A DNA stretch of 64,000 nt from Crocinitomix catalasitica ATCC 23190 (GCF_000621625.1 NZ_KK211319.1:5677-69676), one strand, 5' to 3'. Shown: positions 1-8,623, counted from the first letter of the stretch. A program made the numbers and translations. The notes: generated by a model not told the origin, from the sequence alone.

Positions 1-68
1 GCGTTTGTGGTTAAAACAATCCTATTATAACTACGGCATATTCACTATTTGTCTTTCCAGCCAACCAA

Positions 69-88
69 GTCCCGAAGGGACGATATAC
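69..88. repeat. REP-like palindrome GTCCCGAAGGGAC + GATATA
   Basis: A short perfect palindrome (GTCCC-GAA-GGGAC) is followed by the flank GATATA. A sister copy with the same architecture lies at 139-157. Small palindromes of this kind are dispersed in Bacteroidota intergenic regions. No gene is evident in 1-68. Confidence 0.55.
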
Positions 89-138
89 AACAGCGGAGGA
101 AGACATTCCTTCGATATTTGGTATAATTAAGTTTTAGA

Positions 139-157
139 ACCCTGAAAGGGTGGTATA
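139..157. repeat. REP-like palindrome ACCCTGAAAGGGT + GGTATA
   Basis: Second copy of the palindrome family: ACCCT-GAA-AGGGT followed by GGTATA, in the same orientation as the 69-88 copy. The arms differ between copies but stay complementary, which suggests the fold matters rather than the exact sequence. Confidence 0.55.
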
Positions 158-160
158 AAT

Positions 161-242
161 TTTTACCTTTTACCTTTTACCTTTTACCTTTTCCTATTAC
201 CTATCACCTATCACCTATCACCTATCACCTATCACGTATCAC
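161..242. repeat. Heptamer tandem array (TTTTACC then TATCACC)
   Basis: About eleven or twelve 7-bp units in register. There are four TTTTACC units (161-188), a transitional TTTTCCT/ATTACC, then TATCACC-type units to 242, the last ones slightly degenerate. A similar in-register heptamer array lies at 20562-20596. This is a candidate slippage-prone or variable-number repeat. It carries no gene. Confidence 0.75.
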
Positions 243-246
243 TCCG

Positions 247-345
247 GTTAGGGATAGACGCGGATATCCTTTTTTTCGTCCGTCCGTTTCAGGAGGACAA
301 AAAAAGATTAGAGCAAATAGCCCGCCCGCTTCGGCATCGCTCAGC
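247..345. repeat. Dispersed stem-loop element, copy 1
   Basis: Shares GCGGATATCCTTTTTT and AAAAAGATTAGAGC blocks with copy 2 at 20441-20530. The two blocks pair: ATC(C)T7(C)GTCC at 266-281 faces GGACA7GAT at 295-308, giving a hairpin of about 14 bp with two bulges. In copy 2 the arm sequences differ but pairing is kept. It lies just past the 3' end of the minus-strand mce gene, so a terminator-like or RNA-processing role is possible. Nothing else is evident to 392. Confidence 0.6.
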
Positions 346-392
346 GAGCCAGGTAGGGAACCGCCAAAGGAAGAGACTTAAAGTCAAAAGCG

Positions 393-791
393 TTAACCTT
401 TCTCCTGACACAATTCAATCAGTACCCCATTCGTAGATTTAGGGTGTAAGAAAGCGATTCTTTTGTTGTCAGCGCCATCTTTAGGTGTTTCATGAATCAA
501 TTGAAATCCTTCGGCTTGTAATCGTTTTAATTCGAAGTCGATATCTACTACTTCAAAAGCTAAATGATGCACACCTTCACCTTTTTTGTCGATAAATTTT
601 GCAATTGGACTGTTAGGGTCAGTAGCTTCTAATAGTTCAATTTTAGATTCGCCAGTTTTAAAGAAAGACGTACTCACATGTTCTGATTCAACTGATTCAA
701 CCTTATAATGAGGTGTATCAAAAAGCACGCGGAATAATTCGTTTGATGCTTCAAGATTTTTAACGGCGATACCAATATGTTCTAATTTCAT
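393..791 (-). CDS. mce: Methylmalonyl-CoA epimerase
   Basis: 132-residue single VOC/glyoxalase-fold protein. It interconverts (R)- and (S)-methylmalonyl-CoA in the propionyl-CoA/succinyl-CoA pathway in the cytoplasm. Family signatures visible are the N-terminal LEHIGIAVKNLE with its metal-ligand His, the central GEGVHHLAFEV with the second His, and IAFLHP-STNGVLIELCQ with the C-terminal Glu ligand. Length is normal for the family. The frame could open at a TTG at 797, but the ATG at 791 (MKLEHIGIAV) matches the family N-terminus and is preferred. The start lies a few bases after the U-run of a strong hairpin (795-847), which may affect its expression. No methylmalonyl-CoA mutase gene is in the window. 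Confidence 0.9.
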   Translation of the reverse strand: MKLEHIGIAVKNLEASNELFRVLFDTPHYKVESVESEHVSTSFFKTGESKIELLEATDPNSPIAKFIDKKGEGVHHLAFEVVDIDFELKRLQAEGFQLIHETPKDGADNKRIAFLHPKSTNGVLIELCQEKG

Positions 792-794
792 AAT

Positions 795-847
795 CAAAAA
801 AAAATCCGATTCAATTTAAGATGCTTTCGCATTAAAACCAAATCGGA
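795..847 (-). terminator. Rho-independent terminator or attenuator before mce
   Basis: On the minus strand a long imperfect stem (CCGATT...AATGC / GCAT...AATCGG) closes on a GAAA tetraloop and is followed by about nine T. It ends the transcript of the 872-1681 gene. The U-run finishes only about 5 nt before the mce ATG at 791, so it could also act as an attenuator for mce. Confidence 0.8.
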
Positions 848-871
848 AGTGAAAGATAAACAAACGAGAAT

Positions 872-1681
872 TTACGTTTTAATAAACTTCTCGTTTTTAT
901 TGTCGTAATTAATATAATAAGCTCCCTTTTTCAAGTTAGAGCAATCAACTTCAGAACCTACGCCCTTTTTGACAATATTGCCATAAACGTCATAGATTTC
1001 ATATTTTGTTTCAATAGGTTTTGTTCCAGATGTAAAAGAGATAGACGATTTCACTTTTTTCGGCGCCATTTCTGGTTCCTGAATCGTTGTATTCGTGAAT
1101 AGAACTGCGTCAGATGGACGTTTCTTTCCTGTATGGTCAGTTTGTACAACACGCACCTTATTTTCACCCGAGTGAGGAGTTATCGTAAATGCATATTCGT
1201 TCGATCCAGATTTTCCAGATCCGTCAACTTCACCAACAACTACCCATTTATTCCATCGAAATTGTTCAACAACAAAAGGTAATTTTCCGGACTCATTAAT
1301 CGTCGACCAAGTTAATTTACCATCAGGCGTACAAGAAATTTTTTGGATTTCGAAAGTACTTTTCGGCAATAAAACTTCGGGATTTAGAATTTTCGGCTTA
1401 CAACCTATTCCATGTTCAAGGACAATAAAAACTGGATCACCAATTTTTAATCCGAATTCAGTGAAATCGATTTCAAAAGCACTCGATTGTAATCCATCAG
1501 AAATGGGGTCGCCATTTACTGTTGCTTTGGTCACACAAAATCCGAATCCGTCCTCATCTTCGGGGTTTTGTACATAAAGGTTTTTACCTTGGTAATGTCC
1601 TTCTAGGGATAGATCTGCATAAGTCACAAATGTACCGCCTAAAAAAATTAACAAGAAAAATATATTGTTCTTCAACGACAT
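872..1681 (-). CDS. Secreted protein with T9SS type A-like C-terminal domain
   Basis: 269-residue protein of unknown function. An N-terminal signal peptide (residues about 1-22, hydrophobic run NIFFLLIFLGGTFVTYA) is followed by beta-rich sequence without a domain I recognise. The last about 60 residues (KYEIYDVYGNIVKKG... LKKGAYYINYDN) have the pattern of the T9SS type A sorting domain: a YD.YGN-type strand, a GxY strand, and a basic end (KFIKT). That predicts export across the outer membrane by the type IX system. Monocistronic by context: a terminator follows at 795-847 and the upstream side is divergent to 1886. Function beyond secretion cannot be read from sequence. Confidence 0.75.
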   Translation of the reverse strand: MSLKNNIFFLLIFLGGTFVTYADLSLEGHYQGKNLYVQNPEDEDGFGFCVTKATVNGDPISDGLQSSAFEIDFTEFGLKIGDPVFIVLEHGIGCKPKILNPEVLLPKSTFEIQKISCTPDGKLTWSTINESGKLPFVVEQFRWNKWVVVGEVDGSGKSGSNEYAFTITPHSGENKVRVVQTDHTGKKRPSDAVLFTNTTIQEPEMAPKKVKSSISFTSGTKPIETKYEIYDVYGNIVKKGVGSEVDCSNLKKGAYYINYDNKNEKFIKT

Positions 1682-1839
1682 AAATCGGTAGGGTGTTTCT
1701 TCTAATGCTTAATCAACTGCAATAATAAAGTATAGTTTAGTAATAAACAAGGATATAATCTTATTTTTTTATACACAAATCCTGTACCAAGATTAGGTTA
1801 AAAATCAAATCCATCACCACTAAGTTAGAAAATTTCGAT

Positions 1840-1847
1840 TATATTTG
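1840..1847 (+). promoter_or_regulatory. -7 box TATATTTG upstream of the 1886 operon
   Basis: Matches the Bacteroidota primary-sigma -7 consensus TAnnTTTG and sits 38 nt before the ATG at 1886. No clear -33 TTTG was found. Confidence 0.5.
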
Positions 1848-1885
1848 ATCTAATCAGCACGATAATAAATAGCGAAGTCTTTCAT

Positions 1886-3634
1886 ATGAACTTACTACAG
1901 AAAATCACGGTCATTATTTCAACCTTTATTTTTGTGGCTTGCGGAGGGTCAGAAAAAAGTTCCAAATCGCCTGAAAAAGTAGCGGAAAAACCGGTATACG
2001 GAGGTGTGTTTAAAATGCCATTAACCAGTTTTTTCATCTGTAATTCTGTCAGTGAAATTCAAAAATTAGAGACAGGTCAGATATACGAGCAAATATTTGA
2101 AGGTTTAGTCGCTTACAATCCCAAAACTTTAGAAATCGTTCCTTCCTTAGCTAAATCATGGTCAGTTTCTGATGATGGTTTAACTTATAAATTTGTACTA
2201 GAGGACAATGTTTATTTCCATGACGGAATTTGTTTTGAAGAAGGAAAAGGTCGAAAATTTGTTCCAGAAGATGTGATTTATACATTTGAAAAAATCTATA
2301 CCAACGTAAATACAGGTTCTGGCTATTCAATTTTTAAGAATGTGATTGTTGGTGGGGAAGAATTTAAAAACGGAACAAGCGAGCATATTTCTGGAATTAC
2401 AGTTGATGGTAATGAAGTCACTTTTACTTTAGTGAAGCCGAGTCTGACATTCTTGCAAAAAACAGCAACAGTTTATGCATCGATAATTGCGAAAGAAGCA
2501 ACAGAGTATGAATATTTCGTTCCAATCGGTACAGGTCCTTTTTATTATGATTTTGATAATTCAAATTCGGAAGTGGTTAAATTAGCAAAGAATAACAATT
2601 ATTATGGCGTTAACAAAAATGGAGATCGTTTGCCTTATTTAGATAGTGTCATTTTTATTTATGAAGAAGATACAGACACGAAGATGGAGCGTTTTTGGCT
2701 TAAAGACCTAGCATTTATTCCAGAAGTCCCAATCTCGAAAATATCGGAAGTGTTAGAGGAAAGAATTAACGATTTTAAAGGTGAAAATGCTAAATATATT
2801 TTAAACAGTCAGCCCAAATTGATTACGACCTTTTTAGCTTTAAATATGCAAACGCCAGTTTTTCAAAATAATCTAGTAAGACAGGCATTCACATGTGCGA
2901 TAGATAAGAATAGTTTAGTGAATAAGATTCTTAAAGATCAAGCTTATGAATCTGGAGATTATGGTTTAGTTCCACCAATCAGTCGTGTTTTTAAAGGATA
3001 CGATTTTGATCATATGAATAAGTTGAATACCAAATACAATCCAGAAAAAGCAAGGCAATATTTAGCAGATGCTGGATACCCGGATGGTGAAGGATTTCCT
3101 TCTGTTCAATTTCAATTTAAAAAAGGAACGGATGAATATTGGGTCGCTTCAGAAATTCAAAGGCAATTACAGAATGTGCTAAAAATTAATATTGATCTAC
3201 AAGGTGTTGAGTTTAATGAGTTAATTGAAAATCAAAACAATGGTAATGGAGATATTTTCAGAACCAATTGGGTAGCTGACTATCCAAGTGCTGAATCTTT
3301 TTTGTCAAAGGCCTACGGCAAGCTTGTTCCAGAAGACCCTACAAAAGCTTCTGTTTTTAATAATTCTAGATATAGTAATCCAGAATTTGATGCACTTTTT
3401 GAGAAAGGGCAATTGGCAAACAATCAAGAAACAGCTAATGCTTATTACAGTCAAGCTGAAGCTTATTTAATGGAAGACGCCGCTTTTATCGCTTTATGGT
3501 ATGCAGAAGATATGTCTTTAGTGCAAGCTGATCTAAGAAACTTATCTTCAAATAGTATTAGTTATTTGTCCTTAAAGGAAGTTTTTTGGACGAGTGATTC
3601 TCTATCTAATGCAACTGCGGAAGTAGAGAAGTAA
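1886..3634 (+). CDS. Peptide ABC transporter substrate-binding lipoprotein (SBP family 5)
   Basis: 582 residues. A lipoprotein signal (lipobox FVAC at about residues 16-19) is followed by an SBP_bac_5 fold: GGVF start, IYEQIFEGLVAY, PSLAKSWSVSDDGLTYKF, YFHDG, VRQAFTCAIDK, ADAGYPDGEGFPS and a C-terminal ALWYAED region. Family members bind oligopeptides or other small ligands for an ABC permease, but no permease or ATPase gene is nearby. It is first in a tight operon and its stop codon overlaps the hemW start (TAATG). A paralogue at 39764-41539 shares the GGKGR/EGKGR insertion before the DF/DV segment. The ligand is unknown. It may work with a permease encoded elsewhere or have another periplasmic role. 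Confidence 0.85.
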   Translation: MNLLQKITVIISTFIFVACGGSEKSSKSPEKVAEKPVYGGVFKMPLTSFFICNSVSEIQKLETGQIYEQIFEGLVAYNPKTLEIVPSLAKSWSVSDDGLTYKFVLEDNVYFHDGICFEEGKGRKFVPEDVIYTFEKIYTNVNTGSGYSIFKNVIVGGEEFKNGTSEHISGITVDGNEVTFTLVKPSLTFLQKTATVYASIIAKEATEYEYFVPIGTGPFYYDFDNSNSEVVKLAKNNNYYGVNKNGDRLPYLDSVIFIYEEDTDTKMERFWLKDLAFIPEVPISKISEVLEERINDFKGENAKYILNSQPKLITTFLALNMQTPVFQNNLVRQAFTCAIDKNSLVNKILKDQAYESGDYGLVPPISRVFKGYDFDHMNKLNTKYNPEKARQYLADAGYPDGEGFPSVQFQFKKGTDEYWVASEIQRQLQNVLKINIDLQGVEFNELIENQNNGNGDIFRTNWVADYPSAESFLSKAYGKLVPEDPTKASVFNNSRYSNPEFDALFEKGQLANNQETANAYYSQAEAYLMEDAAFIALWYAEDMSLVQADLRNLSSNSISYLSLKEVFWTSDSLSNATAEVEK

Positions 3635-4755
3635 TGGCTGGTATATATATTCACATACCTTTCTGTAAGGTAAAATGTCATTATTGTGACTTTCATTTCT
3701 CTGTGCAACTGGCTACGATTCCAAAATTGGTTGAGGCGATTCTTTTAGAAATTGATTTACGAACCGATTATCTGCAAGGAGAGACCATTGAGACGATCTA
3801 TTTTGGGGGAGGAACACCAAGTGTTTTAGCTTCAAATCAAATTGAGCGAATTCTAAGAAAGATAGAAGATAGATTTGCGATTGCTGAAAATTGCGAAATC
3901 ACTTTTGAATGTAATCCTGATGATCTGACGAAGGAGAAATTGGCAGATTTAAAATCTTTAAAGATAAACCGTTTAAGTATCGGTATTCAATCGTTTGATG
4001 AAGAAGTACTGAAGTATATGAATCGTGCGCATAATAGTCAGCAAGCGATTGAAGCGATTGAATGGTCACGTGAAATGGGGTTTGAAAACAGTACTGTGGA
4101 TTTGATTTATGGCATTCCTAATTTAAGTTTAGACGACTGGAAAAAGCAAGTCGATAAAATGTTGTCATTTCAAATCAATCATTTATCCGCCTATTGTTTA
4201 ACGATTGAGAATAACACTGTTTTTGGTGCTTGGCAAAAGAAGGGTGAATTGACTTTACCGTCAGATGAAACTAGTTTAGCACAGTTTCAATATCTCATTG
4301 ATGAACTACCGAATTTCGGTTATGAGCAATATGAGATTTCAAATTTTGCGAAAGAAAATTCAATTTCGAAACATAATTCGGCATATTGGTTAGGCAAGGC
4401 TTATTTGGGAATAGGTCCTTCTGCGCATTCGTATAACCATACCCAAAGACAATGGAATGTTGCAAATAATGGTAAGTATTTGAAAGGGGTTCAGAAAGGA
4501 ACTGATTTTTATGAGTTGGAGGACTTAACTATTGAGGATCGTTTTAACGATTATATCCTCACCCGATTGCGAACAAAGTGGGGAATCAATCTAGATGATT
4601 TGGCAAATATTTCATTGGTAAATTTACCGAAAACTAAAAAAATCTTAAATGATAAGATTGCTTTGGGTGACATCGAAATAAAAGGTGAGATTTATAGTTT
4701 AACCAATCAAGGAAAATATGTTGCAGATGCTATTTCTGCAGATCTATTTATATAA
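3634..4755 (+). CDS. hemW: Radical SAM heme chaperone HemW (coproporphyrinogen III oxidase-like)
   Basis: 373 residues, usual length for HemW. The radical-SAM Cys triad is CX3CX2C at residues 11/15/18 (CKVKCHYC), followed by the GGGTPS SAM-binding motif, ECNPDDLT, and RLSIGIQSFDEE. The CX2C at 15-18 is followed by DFHF rather than the Cys typical of true HemN, consistent with HemW. HemW binds heme and transfers it to respiratory proteins, which fits an organism with many c-type and oxidase hemes. A HemN-like C-terminal domain occupies the last about 100 residues. The start is fixed by the ATG overlapping the previous stop codon by one base. Confidence 0.9.
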   Translation: MAGIYIHIPFCKVKCHYCDFHFSVQLATIPKLVEAILLEIDLRTDYLQGETIETIYFGGGTPSVLASNQIERILRKIEDRFAIAENCEITFECNPDDLTKEKLADLKSLKINRLSIGIQSFDEEVLKYMNRAHNSQQAIEAIEWSREMGFENSTVDLIYGIPNLSLDDWKKQVDKMLSFQINHLSAYCLTIENNTVFGAWQKKGELTLPSDETSLAQFQYLIDELPNFGYEQYEISNFAKENSISKHNSAYWLGKAYLGIGPSAHSYNHTQRQWNVANNGKYLKGVQKGTDFYELEDLTIEDRFNDYILTRLRTKWGINLDDLANISLVNLPKTKKILNDKIALGDIEIKGEIYSLTNQGKYVADAISADLFI

Positions 4756-4783
4756 AAAGCCTATTTTTGTTCAAAATTATTCA

Positions 4784-5263
4784 ATGTCAATAGAATTAAA
4801 GACGATAGAAGGGTCTAAAAAGGCTAAATACGAAGCATTATTGCCTCAAATCACTCACTTAATTGATGGGGAACCTGATTTGATTGCTAATACAGCAAAT
4901 TTAGCCGCCATATTAAAACAAACATTCGGATTTTTTTGGGTTGGATTTTATTTCGTGAAGGAGAACGAATTAGTATTGGGGCCATTTCAAGGTGAATTGG
5001 CTTGTACAAGGATTCAATATGGAAAAGGTGTATGTGGTGCAGCTTTTGCTACCAAGCAAACACAATTGGTTGCAGATGTTGATCAATTCCCAGGACATAT
5101 TGCTTGTAGCAGTCAAAGTAAATCTGAAATAGTAATACCCATCTTTAAATCTGAAGAAGTAGTAGCTGTTTTGGATATTGACAGTGATCAATTGAATGAT
5201 TTTGATTCGGAAGATCAATTTTACCTCGAAAAATTAGCAAAGATAATCGCCAATGTTTTTTAA
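4784..5263 (+). CDS. msrC: Free methionine-(R)-sulfoxide reductase (GAF domain)
   Basis: 159-residue single GAF-domain protein. It reduces free methionine-R-sulfoxide in the cytoplasm. The three conserved cysteines of the fRMsr family are present at 74 (GELACTRI), 84 (GVCGAA) and 108 (GHIACSS); the spacing of 10 and 24 is that of the E. coli enzyme. FWVGFY, GPFQG and FPGHIA motifs are also present. The frame opens upstream at 4718, but that start would lie inside hemW and add an unrelated leader; the ATG at 4784 gives the family N-terminus. The 3' end overlaps the next gene by 11 bp, indicating translational coupling. Confidence 0.9.
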   Translation: MSIELKTIEGSKKAKYEALLPQITHLIDGEPDLIANTANLAAILKQTFGFFWVGFYFVKENELVLGPFQGELACTRIQYGKGVCGAAFATKQTQLVADVDQFPGHIACSSQSKSEIVIPIFKSEEVVAVLDIDSDQLNDFDSEDQFYLEKLAKIIANVF

Positions 5264-6869
5264 TCAATTGAAGAAACATAGGCAATTTTATATATTGGTT
5301 AGCCTTTTCTGGATAATTGGATGTGCACAGGTCAATCCTTTAGTAGGTGGACCGAAAGACACAACCGCTCCTAGCTTTGATCCTGAATTATCCAGTCCTA
5401 AAAATGGGCAATTAAATTTTTCTGGTAATGAAGTGCAGATTAAATTTAGCGAATACATTAAATTGAATAATGCGAATGATAATATCATTGTTACACCTCA
5501 ACTTAAAGAACGTCCTACAGTCGTTGCAAAAAATAAAAAGTTTTCACTCACTTTTAATGAAGAATTAGAGGAGAATACTACGTATACCATTAATTTTAAT
5601 CGTGTAATTCAAGATATTACTGAGCAAAACGATTCTATATTTCAATTTGTTTTCTCTACCGGTGCTTATATTGATTCGATGTCTATTAGGGGGACAATAA
5701 AAGATGGATTCACAAATAAGAATTTAGAGAATTATTTGGTGGCTTTGTATCCAACAAATCATGCTATCCCTTTCGATTCAATTCCTTTACAAATGAAACC
5801 GACTTATATTGGGCAATCTAATACAAGTGGTGATTTTGAGATTAATTATTTAAAGAAAGCAGCATATTATGTTTTCGTTTTCAATGATGAAAACAGGAAT
5901 TTAAAGCTTGATGCTTCTGAAAATCGTGGTTTTAGTTCAACCTTTCCTATTGAATTGATAGATAGTATGCCTAAAATTGAAATGAGAAGTTTTAAGGAGG
6001 CAGATGATACCTTGCGTAGAATCTCAACGACATTCGAATTCCCTGGTAAATTAACCTTAGTTTTTAATCAAGCGCCAGATTTTTTAAGGGTAACAAATAA
6101 TTCAGGAATTCAATTAGTTCAGGAAGAAACAGAACGCGAGGATTCATTGATTTATTGGATGGAAACTGTTCCTGTGGAGCAAACTGAATTTTATTTAGAA
6201 ATCAACAATGCGAAAGATACTTTAAAACCTTTGTTAAAAAACACGCCCAAAGGTGGTAAACCTCAAGTTTTATTATTAGAGAACAATATTGTGTCCGGAA
6301 AATTATTACCCAAAGAACGGTTAAAAATTACGGTGTCAGAACCAATTTCATTTATGGATACGAGCAAAGTTCATTTCTTCAATAGGGATTCGGTTGAATT
6401 AAAAATGCCGGGGTATAAAATTCAAAATTTAAGAACGTTAGAATTTGATTCGGTTGGTACTGAATATTTTAAGGTTGTAATTGATACAGGTGCCTTTAAG
6501 TCGATTTATAAATATGAGAATCCTACTGAGTCTTCATTCTTTTTTGAAAGTAGACCATTGACTTATTTTGGTACATTAGTTCTGAATATTGATACTACAT
6601 TTATTACGGAAGTATTTATTGAACTATTGAATGATAAACAAGAGGTTGTGGCAACAAGACCTTTTGCTAAGAGTATGAGATTTGAGAATTTAGCACCTGT
6701 ACAGCATCAGGTTAGAATGATTTTAGATGCCAATGGTGATGGTAAATGGACATCTGGGTCATTGCAAAATGGATTGCAACCAGAGCAAGTGATTTACAAT
6801 ACAAATCCAATAGATGTTAAGTCGCAATGGGAGAGAGAAGTGGATTGGCTTATTGAAAAAATTGAATAA
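5253..6869 (+). CDS. Ig-like (SbsA/Big_5 type) domain lipoprotein
   Basis: 538 residues. The lipoprotein signal has its lipobox at IIGC, acylated Cys at residue 24, followed by AQVNPLVGGPKDTTAPS. This N-terminus is characteristic of a Bacteroidota-specific family of Ig-like-domain lipoproteins. Residues about 40-140 form a bacterial Ig-like domain (PKNGQLNF, IKFSEYIKL, TYTINF). Further beta-sandwich repeats follow, and a DANGDGKWTSG segment near the C-terminus may be a calcium loop. Likely at the outer or inner membrane periplasmic face; the precise function is unknown. It overlaps msrC by 11 bp and the next gene by 1 bp (TAATG). Confidence 0.8.
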   Translation: MFFNQLKKHRQFYILVSLFWIIGCAQVNPLVGGPKDTTAPSFDPELSSPKNGQLNFSGNEVQIKFSEYIKLNNANDNIIVTPQLKERPTVVAKNKKFSLTFNEELEENTTYTINFNRVIQDITEQNDSIFQFVFSTGAYIDSMSIRGTIKDGFTNKNLENYLVALYPTNHAIPFDSIPLQMKPTYIGQSNTSGDFEINYLKKAAYYVFVFNDENRNLKLDASENRGFSSTFPIELIDSMPKIEMRSFKEADDTLRRISTTFEFPGKLTLVFNQAPDFLRVTNNSGIQLVQEETEREDSLIYWMETVPVEQTEFYLEINNAKDTLKPLLKNTPKGGKPQVLLLENNIVSGKLLPKERLKITVSEPISFMDTSKVHFFNRDSVELKMPGYKIQNLRTLEFDSVGTEYFKVVIDTGAFKSIYKYENPTESSFFFESRPLTYFGTLVLNIDTTFITEVFIELLNDKQEVVATRPFAKSMRFENLAPVQHQVRMILDANGDGKWTSGSLQNGLQPEQVIYNTNPIDVKSQWEREVDWLIEKIE

Positions 6870-7726
6870 TGGGAAGAATAAAAGATTTCTTGAAACGAAA
6901 ATTTTACATTTTAAAAGTAAGAGATCGTTTTTCTGCGTCAGTTCAAATTGGACAACGACAATTGTTTTTAGCACATCAAAAAGCGAAGGCAGATAATCAA
7001 TTGCCAAATTTTGATGATACCGGTTTCCGTGTTTTTTCTCAATTCGAGGAGGATGGCAAAATTCTTTACATACTTGCGTTGATTGGTATGCAGAATAAAA
7101 CCTTTTTAGAGATAGGGTCAGATGATGGCATCAATAGTAATTGTGCAAATTTGGCTTTGAATTTCGGGTATGATGGTTTGTTTTTAGATGGCAATCCGAG
7201 AAGTATTGAAAGAGGCAAATATTTTTACGCTAAATATCCACATCCTTGGTTGCCTGCGCCAAAATTCACTTGCGCAAAAGTATTGGCTGAGAATATTAAT
7301 CAATTGGTCGCGGACGCTGGATTTAGTGGTGATATTGATGTGATGTCCATTGATATTGATGGGAATGATTATTGGGTTTGGAAAGCATTAACTCAAGTTA
7401 GTCCGAATGTTGTAATAATTGAAACCCATATTGAATTTGGTATGCGCAATATCGTTGTGCCTTATGATCCTGCTTATTTTTATCCAGGTAAACATCCTGT
7501 TTATCACGGAGCATCGCCAATTGCTATGGTTAATTTAGCGAGATTAAAAGGTTATCGATTGGTTGGAGCGAATGATTTAGGGTTCAATTTTATATTCGTT
7601 AAAAACGGATTGGCAGATGACATTTTACCTGAGGTTCCGGTAGAATCTGTATTAACCCATCCTTCAGTTAAAGAATCTTGGAAAAGATTTGAGCCAATTA
7701 AGGATTGGGAATATTTAGAGGGGTAA
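6869..7726 (+). CDS. SAM-dependent methyltransferase-like protein (FkbM-like)
   Basis: 285 residues, cytoplasmic. A Rossmann-type class I methyltransferase core is suggested by FLEIGSDDGINSN (motif I, about residue 89 on), GLFLDGNP (acidic end of beta 2) and DVMSIDIDGNDYW (motif IV region, about residue 150). A C-terminal region follows with HGASP and VGANDLGFNFIFV. The pattern resembles FkbM-family or surface-glycan methyltransferases, but the substrate cannot be inferred. It is the last gene of the 1886-7726 operon and overlaps the previous stop by one base. It converges with the minus-strand gene at 7745, with only 18 bp between and no clear terminator. Confidence 0.6.
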   Translation: MGRIKDFLKRKFYILKVRDRFSASVQIGQRQLFLAHQKAKADNQLPNFDDTGFRVFSQFEEDGKILYILALIGMQNKTFLEIGSDDGINSNCANLALNFGYDGLFLDGNPRSIERGKYFYAKYPHPWLPAPKFTCAKVLAENINQLVADAGFSGDIDVMSIDIDGNDYWVWKALTQVSPNVVIIETHIEFGMRNIVVPYDPAYFYPGKHPVYHGASPIAMVNLARLKGYRLVGANDLGFNFIFVKNGLADDILPEVPVESVLTHPSVKESWKRFEPIKDWEYLEG

Positions 7727-7744
7727 AACCAAATCTTTTGTTGT

Positions 7745-8494
7745 TTAGATCTTAAATCTCAATTTCACATCAATATAATGTTGGAAGCGCGTGAAAGAAT
7801 TGAATTCACTTACTAATAGGTCTGTACCTTCATAATAAAGCGTCCGTTTCATGATTTTATTTCGGGTCAATTCAGGTGAATAGAATAAACCTAATTCCCA
7901 TCGGTTTTTAATGGGGAATCTTGCGCCTATATTTAACGATAAGCCGTAAACAAAATATTGATTTTTACCAATTGGCCGTGCATAAGCTAAGTTTTTTAGG
8001 TTTAAGGATCCGTTGTCTTGCTCTCGTTGGGCATTGTCGTGATAATCATGTGCGCATTCGTTACAATCTTCCCAAGTATCAGTAATTGTTGAATAGGCGC
8101 TTCCTTCATCATAAATCCCATTGACTGATCTATTATAGCCTATGACTAAATTTGTTCCAAAACTCAAATACTTGTTTGGCTCGTAGTCTAAACCACCACG
8201 GATAATATATAATCTGTCCCAAGCCTTCTGTGTTCTATAAATTCTTAAAATTTCTGATTCAAATGCTAAAACATTATCCATTAAAGGAGGGTTTTGGATA
8301 TTGTCATAGGTGGCAGAAATGTTTAATTTTAATTTAGGTTGAATGGAATGTTGAAATTCGAATCCAAACTTACCATAATCAAAATTATTTATTTGTAAAC
8401 CCCCAATAATTCCAATACGATTTTTATGTGGAGAGTCTTGTGCATAGTTGTTTAGAACGATGCTTAATGATAATATAGCGATTATTAATTTCAT
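7745..8494 (-). CDS. Putative outer-membrane beta-barrel protein
   Basis: 249 residues, function not recognised. A signal peptide (about 1-18, LIIAILSLSIVLNNYAQ) is followed by alternating aromatic/polar strands typical of small outer-membrane barrels (FGFEFQHSIQPKLKLNISATY, YLSFGTNLVIGYN, WELGLFYSPEL). It ends in a strand HYIDVKLRFKI, with an aromatic near the end as many barrels have. A loop DTWEDCNECAHDYHDN contains two close cysteines. It is transcribed alone and diverges from purD. Confidence 0.55.
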   Translation of the reverse strand: MKLIIAILSLSIVLNNYAQDSPHKNRIGIIGGLQINNFDYGKFGFEFQHSIQPKLKLNISATYDNIQNPPLMDNVLAFESEILRIYRTQKAWDRLYIIRGGLDYEPNKYLSFGTNLVIGYNRSVNGIYDEGSAYSTITDTWEDCNECAHDYHDNAQREQDNGSLNLKNLAYARPIGKNQYFVYGLSLNIGARFPIKNRWELGLFYSPELTRNKIMKRTLYYEGTDLLVSEFNSFTRFQHYIDVKLRFKI

Positions 8495-8623
8495 AGTCTA
8501 TCAACGTCAATTGGATTGATATAATTGTGTTCAACTCTATTTTTAATTCTTTGGAATACTATTTTCGGGTAAAAAAAAGCTGAATTGTTGATAATAAAAT
8601 GTGCGTAAAACCAACTCAATCGA

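Noticed and set aside
1-60. Gene fragment at the window start
   Set aside because: No frame with protein-like continuity or motif; treated as intergenic.
161-242. Possible CRISPR array
   Set aside because: The repeats are contiguous 7-bp units with no spacers and there are no cas genes.
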